A stretch of DNA of 32,708 nucleotides from the NCBI GenBank assembly GCA_034111045.1, contig JAWUYA010000028.1, positions 1-32,708 of the forward strand. The letters are read 5' to 3'. Shown here piece by piece: positions 1-8,067 of this stretch; position 1 is the stretch's first letter; each line of letters opens with the position of its first letter. Under the pieces are notes generated by a model, which worked only from the letters and a program-made list of their open reading frames with translations, had not been told where the DNA came from and searched no databases. Position numbers and translations under genes: made by a program. This stretch comes from JALJPB01 sp034111045. GTDB lineage: Bacteria; Pseudomonadota; Gammaproteobacteria; Enterobacterales; Alteromonadaceae.

Positions 1-1648
1 CCTTTTTCCTTCTTAGCCTTTGGAATTTACTCGAGTTTTTGGCGTAATGCCGAGTCATTGCTAAGGATACATGGCTAAACTGCTGTTTTAATTGGGGGAA
101 TGAAAGCAGCTCATACCCAATAAGGTAGTAAGCAAAAGAGCGCCTAAGCTGATGCCCTGTGAATTCATATTTTTCACCAATATTGAAGGTGCGGGTAGGG
201 TCGGAAACCTTTAAATCAATGATATCTTCGTTAGTTATTGTGAGTTCATCACCCAGAATGTTATGAAACCAATCTTGATAGTGCCCACTTAAACTTTTTT
301 TATTGATAGTACCGAAATCATCTGTGGCTTTGTGGAAGAAGTTTTTGCTTTGTGGGTGAAGCTTTCTTAATGGTTCATGTAACGCTTGTAGTATCTCGTA
401 AACTTTTTTTCCCATTTCTGTTGTCACAAACTCATCTTGCTTTGATTGAGATCCTTTTACCGTTTTGGATAGGTCAGCATGGATAAGATAAATCGTTTGT
501 TTTGATATGATTTCTGTTGTGCATCCTTTGATTGTGTGAAGGTGATAAACTTCATCTGCACGCATGCCTGCTCGAGACATTAAGCCCCATAAACATCCGC
601 CATTAAGCTCTTTAAAAAGTGAAATAGCGTTTTTTATGCCTGTTATCTCTCTATCGCCAATTTTAAAAGTTAAATCAGGGTGAAATTTATGGATGTATTC
701 AGTTCTAATCTCGGGTGTATGGGTTTTTAATATCTCAGTTATTTCGCTTTCTATAGGAAAGTTTAGAGCTAAAAAGGCTTCTTCAAATCCAATTTTTTTT
801 GCTTTATTACCTTTGTTTGCTGTGCTTAAAACCCATTTGATTTTGCCGTAAAAGTCCTTTGATTCATCACTAATTAGGTATTCTGCATACCCTTGATACA
901 ACTTATCAAAATAGGTAGTAATGTAATCAGATAGCTTGCCAAGTTCGTTTCGTAGTGGGTAAAGCTCATTAATAAGTTCTTCGGATTTCTTTAAACCAAG
1001 GTAATATAACCGCTGAGGGATAACGGTGTATTGCTTTGCTTCTTTGAGTGCTAAACCAAAGTCTGATGCATTTGATTTTTTCTTAAGAGCCACATCAAAA
1101 GGTAAACCCCTGGCCTCTGTGAAGAGCTTATTTAACCCGTCATAAATGTAATGTCTTTCAAAGTCTATGTCTGTAAAATTAGTTAACACCCAAGACTCTA
1201 AACGGTTAAAGTCAATATATTCAAAACTGTTGCATCCCTCATTTAGAAGAGGTGATATTACCTGTTTCAAAGTGTTAACAGTTCCCCAAATACTACAAAA
1301 TGAGTAATTATGAGGTGATATCCACAACATTTTTAGCGCCAGCGCTTTCAACTGATTTCTAATATTACGCTCAATCACACTTCCTTTTAGCGTGAAATCT
1401 ATTGTTCTTGTTTGCGTGGCATTTGGTTCAAAAAAAAGTTGAAGCTGCTTCCAGGCGTCATGGTCACCAATCTTGCCTAATGACTCGCCTGTAACAGAAA
1501 ATCCAATATCAAGGTTTTCAAATTCATCCCAATTACCACGTTCAATCGCTGGCTTTAATACGTCATTTAGGTAATTACTGTATACTCCCGCATTGTTTTG
1601 TGCATTTTTGATAGATTCAAAGCGGCCAAGATCAGTTAGTTTTATCAT
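1..1648 (-). CDS. Third tyrosine recombinase of the integrase trio (IntB-like), 3' end beyond the window
   Basis: Reading the minus strand from the ATG at 1648 gives 549 codons with no stop before the window edge, so the C-terminus is missing. Catalytic tyrosine-recombinase residues are all present: R363 in SRAGMRADEVYHL, H499 and R502 in GHQLRRSF, H526 in FSHVS and the nucleophile Y535 in TRHYAKN. The roughly 340 residues before the catalytic domain are much longer than in phage integrases and I recognise no domain there. An AGGA Shine-Dalgarno lies just upstream and the gene starts 13 bp after the stop of the 792-aa gene, so it is the third gene of one operon. The position matches IntB of strand-biased circularizing elements (IntA-Tfp-IntB); a gamma-mobile-trio member is the alternative. 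Recombinase identity is firm, the named system is inferred. Confidence 0.85.
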   Translation of the reverse strand, partial: MIKLTDLGRFESIKNAQNNAGVYSNYLNDVLKPAIERGNWDEFENLDIGFSVTGESLGKIGDHDAWKQLQLFFEPNATQTRTIDFTLKGSVIERNIRNQLKALALKMLWISPHNYSFCSIWGTVNTLKQVISPLLNEGCNSFEYIDFNRLESWVLTNFTDIDFERHYIYDGLNKLFTEARGLPFDVALKKKSNASDFGLALKEAKQYTVIPQRLYYLGLKKSEELINELYPLRNELGKLSDYITTYFDKLYQGYAEYLISDESKDFYGKIKWVLSTANKGNKAKKIGFEEAFLALNFPIESEITEILKTHTPEIRTEYIHKFHPDLTFKIGDREITGIKNAISLFKELNGGCLWGLMSRAGMRADEVYHLHTIKGCTTEIISKQTIYLIHADLSKTVKGSQSKQDEFVTTEMGKKVYEILQALHEPLRKLHPQSKNFFHKATDDFGTINKKSLSGHYQDWFHNILGDELTITNEDIIDLKVSDPTRTFNIGEKYEFTGHQLRRSFAYYLIGYELLSFPQLKQQFSHVSLAMTRHYAKNSSKFQRLRRKK

Positions 1649-1661
1649 GGTAATTTCCTAA

Positions 1662-4040
1662 TTAACGATATATAGACAAAATGGCGTGGTTGATTGAGAC
1701 TCTGGGGTGACACCCATTTTTTTTAAATAAAGCTATAGCTTCTTCGTAAACACTAGTGCTTGCTCCATCTAGGGTGTACTCATAAGCGTCAATTTTCTCG
1801 AAAACTTCTTCCTTTGCATCAGGAAATTGGTCTAAAACTTCTTTCAAGAGATCAATAAAAGAAATTAGCTTGTAGACAGCTTGAACGTCGTCAACCGCTT
1901 TGGCTGACTTGCATTTGTAACACATATCATACTCAGCACAAGACAGTTTTACTCCCATTGCGTTATTAGTTTCACGTTGTGAGCTTTTACCGCTTTCAAT
2001 ACTTTGTTGTCCGTTGCATGTTATGCCGTTTGGGTTTGTTTTAGCTTTATTTTCTTTTTTATTTTTCAGCCATTCATCATGCGTCAGCATCGGGATAGCA
2101 TGTTTGGCTGCAACATACTTTTTGGCTTCATCTACGGTACTGCCTTTTGCCAGTTGCTCAAGAACTTGTATACCTTGCAAGATAATAGTTTGATTGAGTC
2201 TAGGGTCGCCATTCGCATAATGCTTATTGATTGTCTCAAGCGTGTTTTGAAGGATGCTTTGAACTCGTCCAATATTGTTATCATCATACTCTTGTGAGCT
2301 AGTCATTTCTCTCCATCGACTCGATTGAAGTGAAATGAAATAGTCGTTTGGTTCAATTGACCAAGTGCTCATTAGATTTGATGATATAGGACTAATACCT
2401 TGCCAATTTTTAGGGGCTTCATTTGCGCTACCTTTTTTAAGTAGTAGACGAATATTTTTATGGGTTTTTTGCTTATCTGCTCTCTCGGTTGCGAATTGTT
2501 CAATATTTTGAATTAGTTTTTTATCTACTGCAGGGACAGTGAAACTACCATCATTCCCATTTCTATATTTGAATGAAATGGTGATATTACCTTTAGGGTC
2601 TTTTTCTGAATAAGAGAGTGGCAGCAAAATACTTTTAAGTGATAAATCGGTATAACAAGATAAAATGCAGTAGCTTGTATTTGTTGCTCCTTGGGTTGCC
2701 TTAGCTTTTACGTTTATTGGGCTAATCACTTTACTTACTAAAGTTCTTCCTAATTCATCTTTGGTTGTTTTAAGCTCTATATATTGATGATTACGGTAGG
2801 CGTAAAATAACTCCTTAAACCAAGGTAAACATAATGCTCTGTATGGCGATACAAGGTTCAAAGTCAAAGATAGGTGCTTGTTAATTTCACCTATATTAAA
2901 ATTGTGACTACCTTCTCCTTTGCTGTTTAAACTGAACAATAATTCGGCGCCTTCTTTGTCACTTCCATAAAGCCTGGATAACTTTTCTAGTGTCTTAATA
3001 AATGTAACGCCATCTCTTTTATCAACATCAAACTTAACTATTGACTCATCAGTTAAGTTTGTAATAATGGCATCTACTTCCTTGTTTGATCTCGCTTTAA
3101 AGCTCGACACTTTTACTGTTTGTAGGTTTTTATCACGTTCATCGGTATGGATTGTGATTGGGTGAGCTATAGCTCTTACATTGGTATCGTTAAGTGAAGT
3201 GAAGAAACACATTAGGTGATACGCTGCACCCATAGCCATGTTAAAGGCTGCACTCCCTTTGACGCCCCTGCCTCTATGTCTCTTGGCACCTTGAATAGTT
3301 TTTAGTGAGGTCGGGATAAAAATGACTTCTTGGAACCCACCTAAATCAATAGTTACTGGTAATTCATCGGGTAGTGTTAAGTTACTTTCCTTTTCCGCTA
3401 TTAACAGTGGTGCTAATGCGAAAAACAGTTCACTTAAGCGTGAAACGAGACGTTTTTCCTCGGCATCCGAATAACCTTTGGTTGGTGTATGTTCGGATAA
3501 GAATGCGCGGTGTAGAGTTTTCCATAACTCAGCAGGTAAGCAACACCATGACAGAGCAGTACGTAGCTGTGAAAGTTGCGTACAGGCACTTGATTCTTTT
3601 ATACCAAGCTCATTACCATGTTGTATTTCCCATGGCTTTTTAGATGGATTATAAACTTTGGTCCGATGCCTTAGTTCACCATCGTTACCTGCATATTTTA
3701 AGTAGCCGTCTTCTGATAAAGGATTCATATCAACTTCATCGCAAAAGCCGAGATACTGATTGAAAACATCATAAACAGTAGTAGCCGTTCTTACTGAATT
3801 ACCATTGTCAACATACTCTTTAGCCTTTTTACAAAAGCTTCTAAGGTAAGGAATACGGCTTTCAATTTTCTTGTTACTTTTATCTAAGCGAAGATGAAGT
3901 AAATGTGAAACATCAAGCTCCTTAGTGTTTTTGTTATTACTTTGCTTATAGGGGATCGTAAAATGTAGTGGAACAACATTTTTGCTATTTCTAACTGGCT
4001 TGGTTTTTTTTGAACCTCTAGTTAATGGACTTTTAGCCAT
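1662..4040 (-). CDS. Large divergent tyrosine-recombinase-fold protein (Tfp-like / GmtZ-like integrase)
   Basis: A 792-aa protein, second in the trio. A box-I-like segment (FFTSLNDTNVRAI, R289) and a late box-II-like segment (SSRWREM around R575/R577, then INKHYANG with Y608) keep the outline of a tyrosine recombinase, but I see no convincing HxxR or GH motif, so catalysis may be lost or altered. The C-terminal region carries C675, C701, C707 and C710 (CAEYDMCYKCKSA), a CxxC-type cluster common at the end of long integrases and likely to bind zinc. The start is clear: GGAGG lies 8 bp before the ATG, inside the end of the upstream gene, and only one base separates the two genes. Size and order resemble the tyrosine-recombinase-fold protein of strand-biased circularizing elements. 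The N-terminus (1-40) is very basic. Confidence 0.8.
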   Translation of the reverse strand: MAKSPLTRGSKKTKPVRNSKNVVPLHFTIPYKQSNNKNTKELDVSHLLHLRLDKSNKKIESRIPYLRSFCKKAKEYVDNGNSVRTATTVYDVFNQYLGFCDEVDMNPLSEDGYLKYAGNDGELRHRTKVYNPSKKPWEIQHGNELGIKESSACTQLSQLRTALSWCCLPAELWKTLHRAFLSEHTPTKGYSDAEEKRLVSRLSELFFALAPLLIAEKESNLTLPDELPVTIDLGGFQEVIFIPTSLKTIQGAKRHRGRGVKGSAAFNMAMGAAYHLMCFFTSLNDTNVRAIAHPITIHTDERDKNLQTVKVSSFKARSNKEVDAIITNLTDESIVKFDVDKRDGVTFIKTLEKLSRLYGSDKEGAELLFSLNSKGEGSHNFNIGEINKHLSLTLNLVSPYRALCLPWFKELFYAYRNHQYIELKTTKDELGRTLVSKVISPINVKAKATQGATNTSYCILSCYTDLSLKSILLPLSYSEKDPKGNITISFKYRNGNDGSFTVPAVDKKLIQNIEQFATERADKQKTHKNIRLLLKKGSANEAPKNWQGISPISSNLMSTWSIEPNDYFISLQSSRWREMTSSQEYDDNNIGRVQSILQNTLETINKHYANGDPRLNQTIILQGIQVLEQLAKGSTVDEAKKYVAAKHAIPMLTHDEWLKNKKENKAKTNPNGITCNGQQSIESGKSSQRETNNAMGVKLSCAEYDMCYKCKSAKAVDDVQAVYKLISFIDLLKEVLDQFPDAKEEVFEKIDAYEYTLDGASTSVYEEAIALFKKNGCHPRVSINHAILSIYR

Positions 4041-4041
4041 A

Positions 4042-5439
4042 TTACCAGCCTCCGTTAATTTTGTTATTCTTGCTCTTTGCTACGCTTAATTGATTGTCTC
4101 GCTTGTCCATGAAGTTCACGTACTTCTGTGTTGTGCTTGTGCTGGCATGCCCCATAAGTTCTGCCAATTCATCCATCAAAAAGTTGTAATCAACACCTCG
4201 GCTTTGGTGCTCTTTCCAGAGCCAATGGCTCGCAAAAGTTGAACGCCCATCATGGACTCGGTAATACCAGCTAGCATCCTCTGCTTTAATCAATAGGCGT
4301 AAAGCGGAGAAGTGATTTTCTAGTGTATTCTCAGCGTATGGCTTTCCTTTATTTGATACAAACAGGTATTCAGTGGAATCAAGTTCTTCACCAGAATCAA
4401 TCAACCCTTTTCGCTTGATTAGGTTTCTCTCACGCTGTTTACTTTCCTTGTATTGCTCTAGTTCTTCATAGAGTTCAACTGGAATTTCGACTGTGCGCGG
4501 TTTTCCACCTTTGGTCACTGTTATGCGAATCGGAACAACATCAAGATCGCTGTAATCATTTTTGCCAATATCATGGGCAGGAAAATGAGTTACCTCTTCA
4601 ATGCGAAGTCCCGAACTTACTATTAACTTAAACATCAGAGGGAAAGGTTTAGGTAACTGCTCAACGTATTTTTCAAATAACTCACGATGATCAAAGGTCA
4701 TCGGTTTCAATTTTTTATGTGCAGGGGTGGACTCTGCCTTTGGGAACATTTTCATGATGTTTGACATTTCATATTCTCGCATCATACCTGATTTGGTATG
4801 AGCAAGAATGTCGTGTTGATCAACACTATTAAACCGCTCAACTTCGGTAAAGTGAGTCATTACATGTTTTTCATCATTTTTTATGTAACCGTACTTTTGC
4901 ATCCATTTATAAAACCCTATGACAGCCCCCATGTAAGTTCTAGCAGTACTAAGCGCTAAACTTTCATCTCCATTGGAATTTGCATGACGACAGTTCGCAA
5001 GAAGGTATTCAGCAAAACGCCAAGGTGCACCTTCTTCTTCGTACTTGCTCAGAGTCTTATAGGTTAAATATTCAGGCGGTATCTCGTTATCATCTTCGTC
5101 ATATTGAGAGTAATGAGTGGAGTCTAAATAGCGAGTAAACATTAGTAATGCTTTAGCAATAGTTTTGGTATCTTTAACAGCGGCTTCGCCTCTTAATTTA
5201 GAAACAAGGTAAAGGGATTGTGGGTAAACTACGTTGCCATCAGGTGCAATGATAATATCTGTTTTCTTATGGCGTGACGGAAGGTTAGATGGGGATAGAT
5301 ATGGGTTAAGGGTAATTTCACCAGTATCGTTATCAACGCACTCTGAAATTTTAATATTTGCTAAGGTGTCAACTTTTATTGAAAGTAGTTGGAAGTCTTC
5401 ATAAATGTCATTATAGGCTTCTGTTTGATTTTCTATCAC
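4042..5439 (-). CDS. Site-specific tyrosine recombinase (IntA-like / GmtY-like), first gene of the integrase trio
   Basis: A 465-aa recombinase with a complete catalytic set: R279 (SSGLRIEEV), H396 and R399 (VHDGRSTF), H431 (LMGHAS) and the nucleophile Y440 (TTQKYVNF). The N-terminal half (about 75-225) is the SAM-like core-binding domain expected of phage-type integrases. Translation starts at GTG, 7-8 bp after AAGGGA on the minus strand. It is the promoter-proximal gene of the trio and the one nearest the element-chromosome junction in bcp, the usual place for an integrase. It should cut and rejoin the element ends; the division of labour with the other two proteins cannot be read from sequence. 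Confidence 0.88.
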   Translation of the reverse strand: MIENQTEAYNDIYEDFQLLSIKVDTLANIKISECVDNDTGEITLNPYLSPSNLPSRHKKTDIIIAPDGNVVYPQSLYLVSKLRGEAAVKDTKTIAKALLMFTRYLDSTHYSQYDEDDNEIPPEYLTYKTLSKYEEEGAPWRFAEYLLANCRHANSNGDESLALSTARTYMGAVIGFYKWMQKYGYIKNDEKHVMTHFTEVERFNSVDQHDILAHTKSGMMREYEMSNIMKMFPKAESTPAHKKLKPMTFDHRELFEKYVEQLPKPFPLMFKLIVSSGLRIEEVTHFPAHDIGKNDYSDLDVVPIRITVTKGGKPRTVEIPVELYEELEQYKESKQRERNLIKRKGLIDSGEELDSTEYLFVSNKGKPYAENTLENHFSALRLLIKAEDASWYYRVHDGRSTFASHWLWKEHQSRGVDYNFLMDELAELMGHASTSTTQKYVNFMDKRDNQLSVAKSKNNKINGGW

Positions 5440-5472
5440 AATAATTTCCCTTGATATAGTTACCCCATATTA

Positions 5473-5500
5473 AAGATAGATTATCATAAATATTAATCAA
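5473..5500 (-). promoter_or_regulatory. Possible promoter of the integrase operon
   Basis: On the minus strand TTGATT (5500-5495) and TATCTT (5478-5473) are separated by 16 bp, upstream of the GTG start at 5439. An overlapping TATGAT (5489-5484) is another possible -10. The tract is very AT-rich, so chance matches are likely. Confidence 0.3.
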
Positions 5501-5515
5501 GGTTTTTTGTCATAA

Positions 5516-5536
5516 AAATTATCCAAGGGTAAATTT
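5516..5536. other. Probable element-chromosome junction (candidate attachment site)
   Basis: Homology of bcp to its family stops around 5530 and the frame then reaches a TAA at 5521-5519. The junction lies within an imperfect inverted repeat: AAATTATCC (5516-5524), three bases, then GGTAAATTT (5528-5536), matching at 7 of 9 positions. Imperfect arms around a short centre are typical of tyrosine-recombinase core sites, and CCAAGG would be a possible crossover region. The exact boundary needs the other element end, which is outside the window. Confidence 0.45.
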
Positions 5537-5872
5537 CTTTAATCCCCAAACACCAAATTGATCTGCAACCTCATGATTTACATCAGAAAGTAAAGTGAAA
5601 TTCAATTTATCTCTCTGGCAGAATTTATCTAGACGTTTAGGCTCGTCAGGGCTAATGCCAAAAACCACTGTATTGGCTTGCTCGAGTTCTGGTTTACTAT
5701 CACGTAACCCCTGCGCTTGTAAAGTGCAACCTGGTGTCATTGCTTTAGGATAAAAATAGACTAAGACCTGCTTGCCATTTACACCTATATAATCGGTTAA
5801 CTTAACTACTTGACTATTTTGATCAAGTAACTGAAATAGGGGGGCGTTATCACCTACACTTAATGTCTCCAT
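5519..5872 (-). pseudogene. bcp: bcp, thiol peroxidase (peroxiredoxin Q/Bcp type), 3' end cut off by element insertion
   Basis: The first 114 residues are a normal Bcp-type peroxiredoxin, which reduces hydrogen peroxide and organic peroxides with thioredoxin. The peroxidatic cysteine is C49 in AMTPGCTLQ; the usual resolving cysteine five residues later is Q54, so this would be a one-Cys form. After FGVWGLKKF the family normally continues MGK-x-Y-DG for about 40 more residues to a length near 155; here it reads TLG and stops at residue 117. The missing part includes the C-terminal beta-strand and helix, so the product is probably inactive. The cut coincides with the start of the integrase element, which explains it. 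The gene sits 18 bp after gcvR, as in enterobacteria. Confidence 0.82.
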
Positions 5873-5890
5873 TGTTTATGTTCCTTTATT

Positions 5891-6418
5891 TTATAATAAG
5901 TTTGAAGCAGCTTTTTTTATGCAGCCTTGCACACCTATTTGTTCACAAAGTTGCAAAAATGAGCTTTCTAAGTCATCAATACATATATTTTTGGTAAGTG
6001 CAAACAGTATATGGGCCGTCATGGTGTTGTTTTGCGGATTAATGTCTGACTTTAGCGAGGATATGTCGATTTTGCGGCTGGCAAAAAAAGCGGTTATTGA
6101 TTTTAGCACCCCCGGTTGATCAATACCTACATATTCCGCATGGTAATGTTGTGTAAGTTCTTGATATTTATATCCGGATGTTCTTTTCATCATGGTAATA
6201 AGTTCAAGTTCAATAGCGATAGCTGGTAGTTTAGCTTCGATTTGGTTTATTGCCCGAGCATCACCATTAAGTAACATAATAAAAGTAAACTCTAAACCAA
6301 AAACAGCCATTCTACTATCAATAATATTGCAGCCACACTCATTTGCTAATTTAGTTAACTCACTAACACTTCCTGTTCTATCGGCGCCCATAGCAGTTAA
6401 TACTAAATATTGTGACAT
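5891..6418 (-). CDS. gcvR: Glycine cleavage system transcriptional repressor GcvR
   Basis: A 175-aa protein made of two ACT domains: about 4-80 (YLVLTAMGADRTGSVSEL, the ligand-binding loop) and about 90-168 (AEYVGIDQPGVLKSITAFF). There is no DNA-binding domain, as expected for GcvR, which acts by binding GcvA and, with glycine, controls the gcv operon. The length fits the family. It lies directly upstream of bcp in the same direction, the same pair seen in E. coli, so the two were probably co-transcribed before the insertion. The ATG at 6418 opens the conserved N-terminus. Confidence 0.88.
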   Translation of the reverse strand: MSQYLVLTAMGADRTGSVSELTKLANECGCNIIDSRMAVFGLEFTFIMLLNGDARAINQIEAKLPAIAIELELITMMKRTSGYKYQELTQHYHAEYVGIDQPGVLKSITAFFASRKIDISSLKSDINPQNNTMTAHILFALTKNICIDDLESSFLQLCEQIGVQGCIKKAASNLL

Positions 6419-6748
6419 TTAAATGCTCGTGTGATTTTTGATGCGCTATTGTAACTAGGTTTGTTTTAAAAATATAGGTTCAAGTACGTCCTTTAAATTC
6501 ACCCTAAATTTTTTACTTTTAAAGTAATTAAAATTCATAGACGTCTTGTGTTTGTAAAAACAGCCAAGTACCATAGGGCATAACTAAAACCGCTTTTTTT
6601 ACTATTTAATTATTGTTAATTCATTAAATTTTGGAACTAAGTGACTTTGTTTATATCAAAGTTTTCAATGTTGAATAACCTCTCCTCAGATTTAATTTGA
6701 GAGATACAACATGAACCGATTTAGATTTTTATTTTCTCTGGAGTATTG
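6419..6748. other. Divergent intergenic region gcvR / bamC, with a possible 12-residue leader ORF
   Basis: This 330-bp stretch must hold the promoters of gcvR and bamC. In E. coli dapA lies between these two genes; no dapA or recognisable remnant is seen. A short ORF at 6711-6749 (MNRFRFLFSLEY, TGA) has a GAGAG element 7 bp upstream and its stop overlaps the bamC start as TGATG, an arrangement that can couple translation. It may be chance. Confidence 0.5.
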
Positions 6749-7828
6749 ATGAGTCGTATAGCCGTTTTATCTTTGTTGGCACTAACTGTTGCAGCTTGTA
6801 GCAGTGTTGATAACAAACATGCAGTAGGGGGATTTAAGTATGCTAAAACCCCAGAAGCCAAGAAGTTAATTATTCCTGAGGGATTGGGGGCACCAAAAGA
6901 TCATCCCGACTTCAACGTCTCTAATGAGATTAATTATAATGGACCCATAGGTAAAAATGTTGATGTTAGAGCTCCATCACTGGTTTTACCTGTTGCTGCA
7001 TCATCGCGTGTAATTATTGGCTCTGAAGAGTCAATAATTTGGTTTGATAAAATTTTAGAAGATAGAGATTTATTCGAGTTTATTGAACTAGCATTGAAAA
7101 ATGAATTACTGTCATCTGAAGTTGAGTTAAAGGTAGTTGAAGGAAAAACTGGTATTTATGAGTCTGACTGGTTCCATAGTGAAGTTGAGTCAGGTTGGAT
7201 TTTTAAATCAGTTGATGTCTCTGACAGCATAAAATTCCGTTATCAATTGGAAGCTAAACCCCATGGGCGTAGTGTTTCTTTGCAAGTATCTCTTATTGAC
7301 TACATGAAAGCAGACCAAGATGGAGGAGATAACTCTATCAATCCAATAGATCAGCAACGTGTTGAAATGGCGATGATCAACGAAGTTATTGGTCAGGTTG
7401 ATTATATGTATCGCTTAGAGCAACGAGAAATACGCATTATGCGGGCCAACAAACAAATGGTAGCCATTGGCGAAAACCCTGAGTCTGAACCTGCTTACAT
7501 TGTGGAAATGGATTTTGACTATTTATGGTCTAATTTGCCTATTTTCTTTGAAAAACATGGTTTTGTTATTAGCGATCTCAATGAATCAAAGAAAATTTAT
7601 TATGTTGATTTTGTCAGTCCAGAGATAGGACTTTGGGATAAAATTTGGGGTGAGGAATTGCCGGTTGTTAATATAGCGGATGCTAAGTATCAATTTGTTT
7701 TGACAAAGATGGCTGAGCAAACCGCATTGACCATTTACGATGCTGATGGCAATGCACTGCCCATTGAAACATTAGAAAGAATATTTACTGTGATGGAGTC
7801 AGGGCTGTCTTTTAGAGACATATATTAG
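6749..7828 (+). CDS. bamC: Outer membrane protein assembly factor BamC (NlpB lipoprotein)
   Basis: A lipoprotein with a signal peptide ending in lipobox LTVAAC (first Cys at about residue 17), followed by the conserved unstructured BamC N-terminal stretch (KTPEAKKLIIPEGLGAP) that binds BamD, and then the two helix-grip domains. BamC is an accessory lipoprotein of the BamABCDE machine that inserts beta-barrel proteins into the outer membrane. At 359 aa it is close to the E. coli protein. A TTG precedes the ATG directly; I choose the ATG at 6749 because GGAG (6740-6743) is 5 bp upstream. The gene stands apart from gcvR and, unusually, has no dapA in front of it. Confidence 0.88.
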   Translation: MSRIAVLSLLALTVAACSSVDNKHAVGGFKYAKTPEAKKLIIPEGLGAPKDHPDFNVSNEINYNGPIGKNVDVRAPSLVLPVAASSRVIIGSEESIIWFDKILEDRDLFEFIELALKNELLSSEVELKVVEGKTGIYESDWFHSEVESGWIFKSVDVSDSIKFRYQLEAKPHGRSVSLQVSLIDYMKADQDGGDNSINPIDQQRVEMAMINEVIGQVDYMYRLEQREIRIMRANKQMVAIGENPESEPAYIVEMDFDYLWSNLPIFFEKHGFVISDLNESKKIYYVDFVSPEIGLWDKIWGEELPVVNIADAKYQFVLTKMAEQTALTIYDADGNALPIETLERIFTVMESGLSFRDIY

Positions 7829-7857
7829 CGTATAAAAGGTCAATTTATTGCAAAATA

Positions 7858-7880
7858 AAAACTCCGCTAGTCGGAGTTTT
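7858..7880. terminator. Rho-independent terminator between convergent bamC and the small-membrane-protein operon
   Basis: The stem ACTCCG/CGGAGT with a five-base loop is extended by A and T runs on both sides, so it can end transcription from either strand. Its centre overlaps the stop codon of the leftward 63-aa gene. Confidence 0.9.
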
Positions 7881-8058
7881 TTTGTTTGACAGTAGGGAGT
7901 TTATGAGGGGTTTTATAGCTTCTTGGTAACGTTTCTTTCAAATCATTTAAGTTTTTTTTACGTAATGGAGTCTTTGCATTTTTGTGAAAGGTACTGAAAT
8001 TACCAATCATAATGACACAAACAAGCGTAATAATTACTATGGTTAACCAGTTAGTCAT
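7867..8058 (-). CDS. Small single-pass membrane protein (DUF2897-like)
   Basis: A 63-aa protein with one hydrophobic segment (about residues 4-22, WLTIVIITLVCVIMIG) followed by a basic, polar tail. It resembles small DUF2897-type inner-membrane proteins of marine gammaproteobacteria, judged by length and layout only. It starts 9 bp after the M15 peptidase gene and is the last gene of the leftward run. In E. coli a small membrane protein gene (ypfN) likewise follows dapE, though similarity to YpfN is not evident. Function unknown. Confidence 0.6.
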   Translation of the reverse strand: MTNWLTIVIITLVCVIMIGNFSTFHKNAKTPLRKKNLNDLKETLPRSYKTPHKLPTVKQKNSD

Positions 8059-8067
8059 TTTAGTCTC

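Noticed and set aside
2004..2297. 97-codon frame opposite the 792-aa recombinase gene
   Set aside because: Lies wholly within a well-supported gene on the other strand; its hydrophobic character is a by-product of the antisense reading.
1..5440. A prophage end
   Set aside because: Three consecutive long recombinases and no phage structural or regulatory gene in view; a trio-type integrative element fits better.
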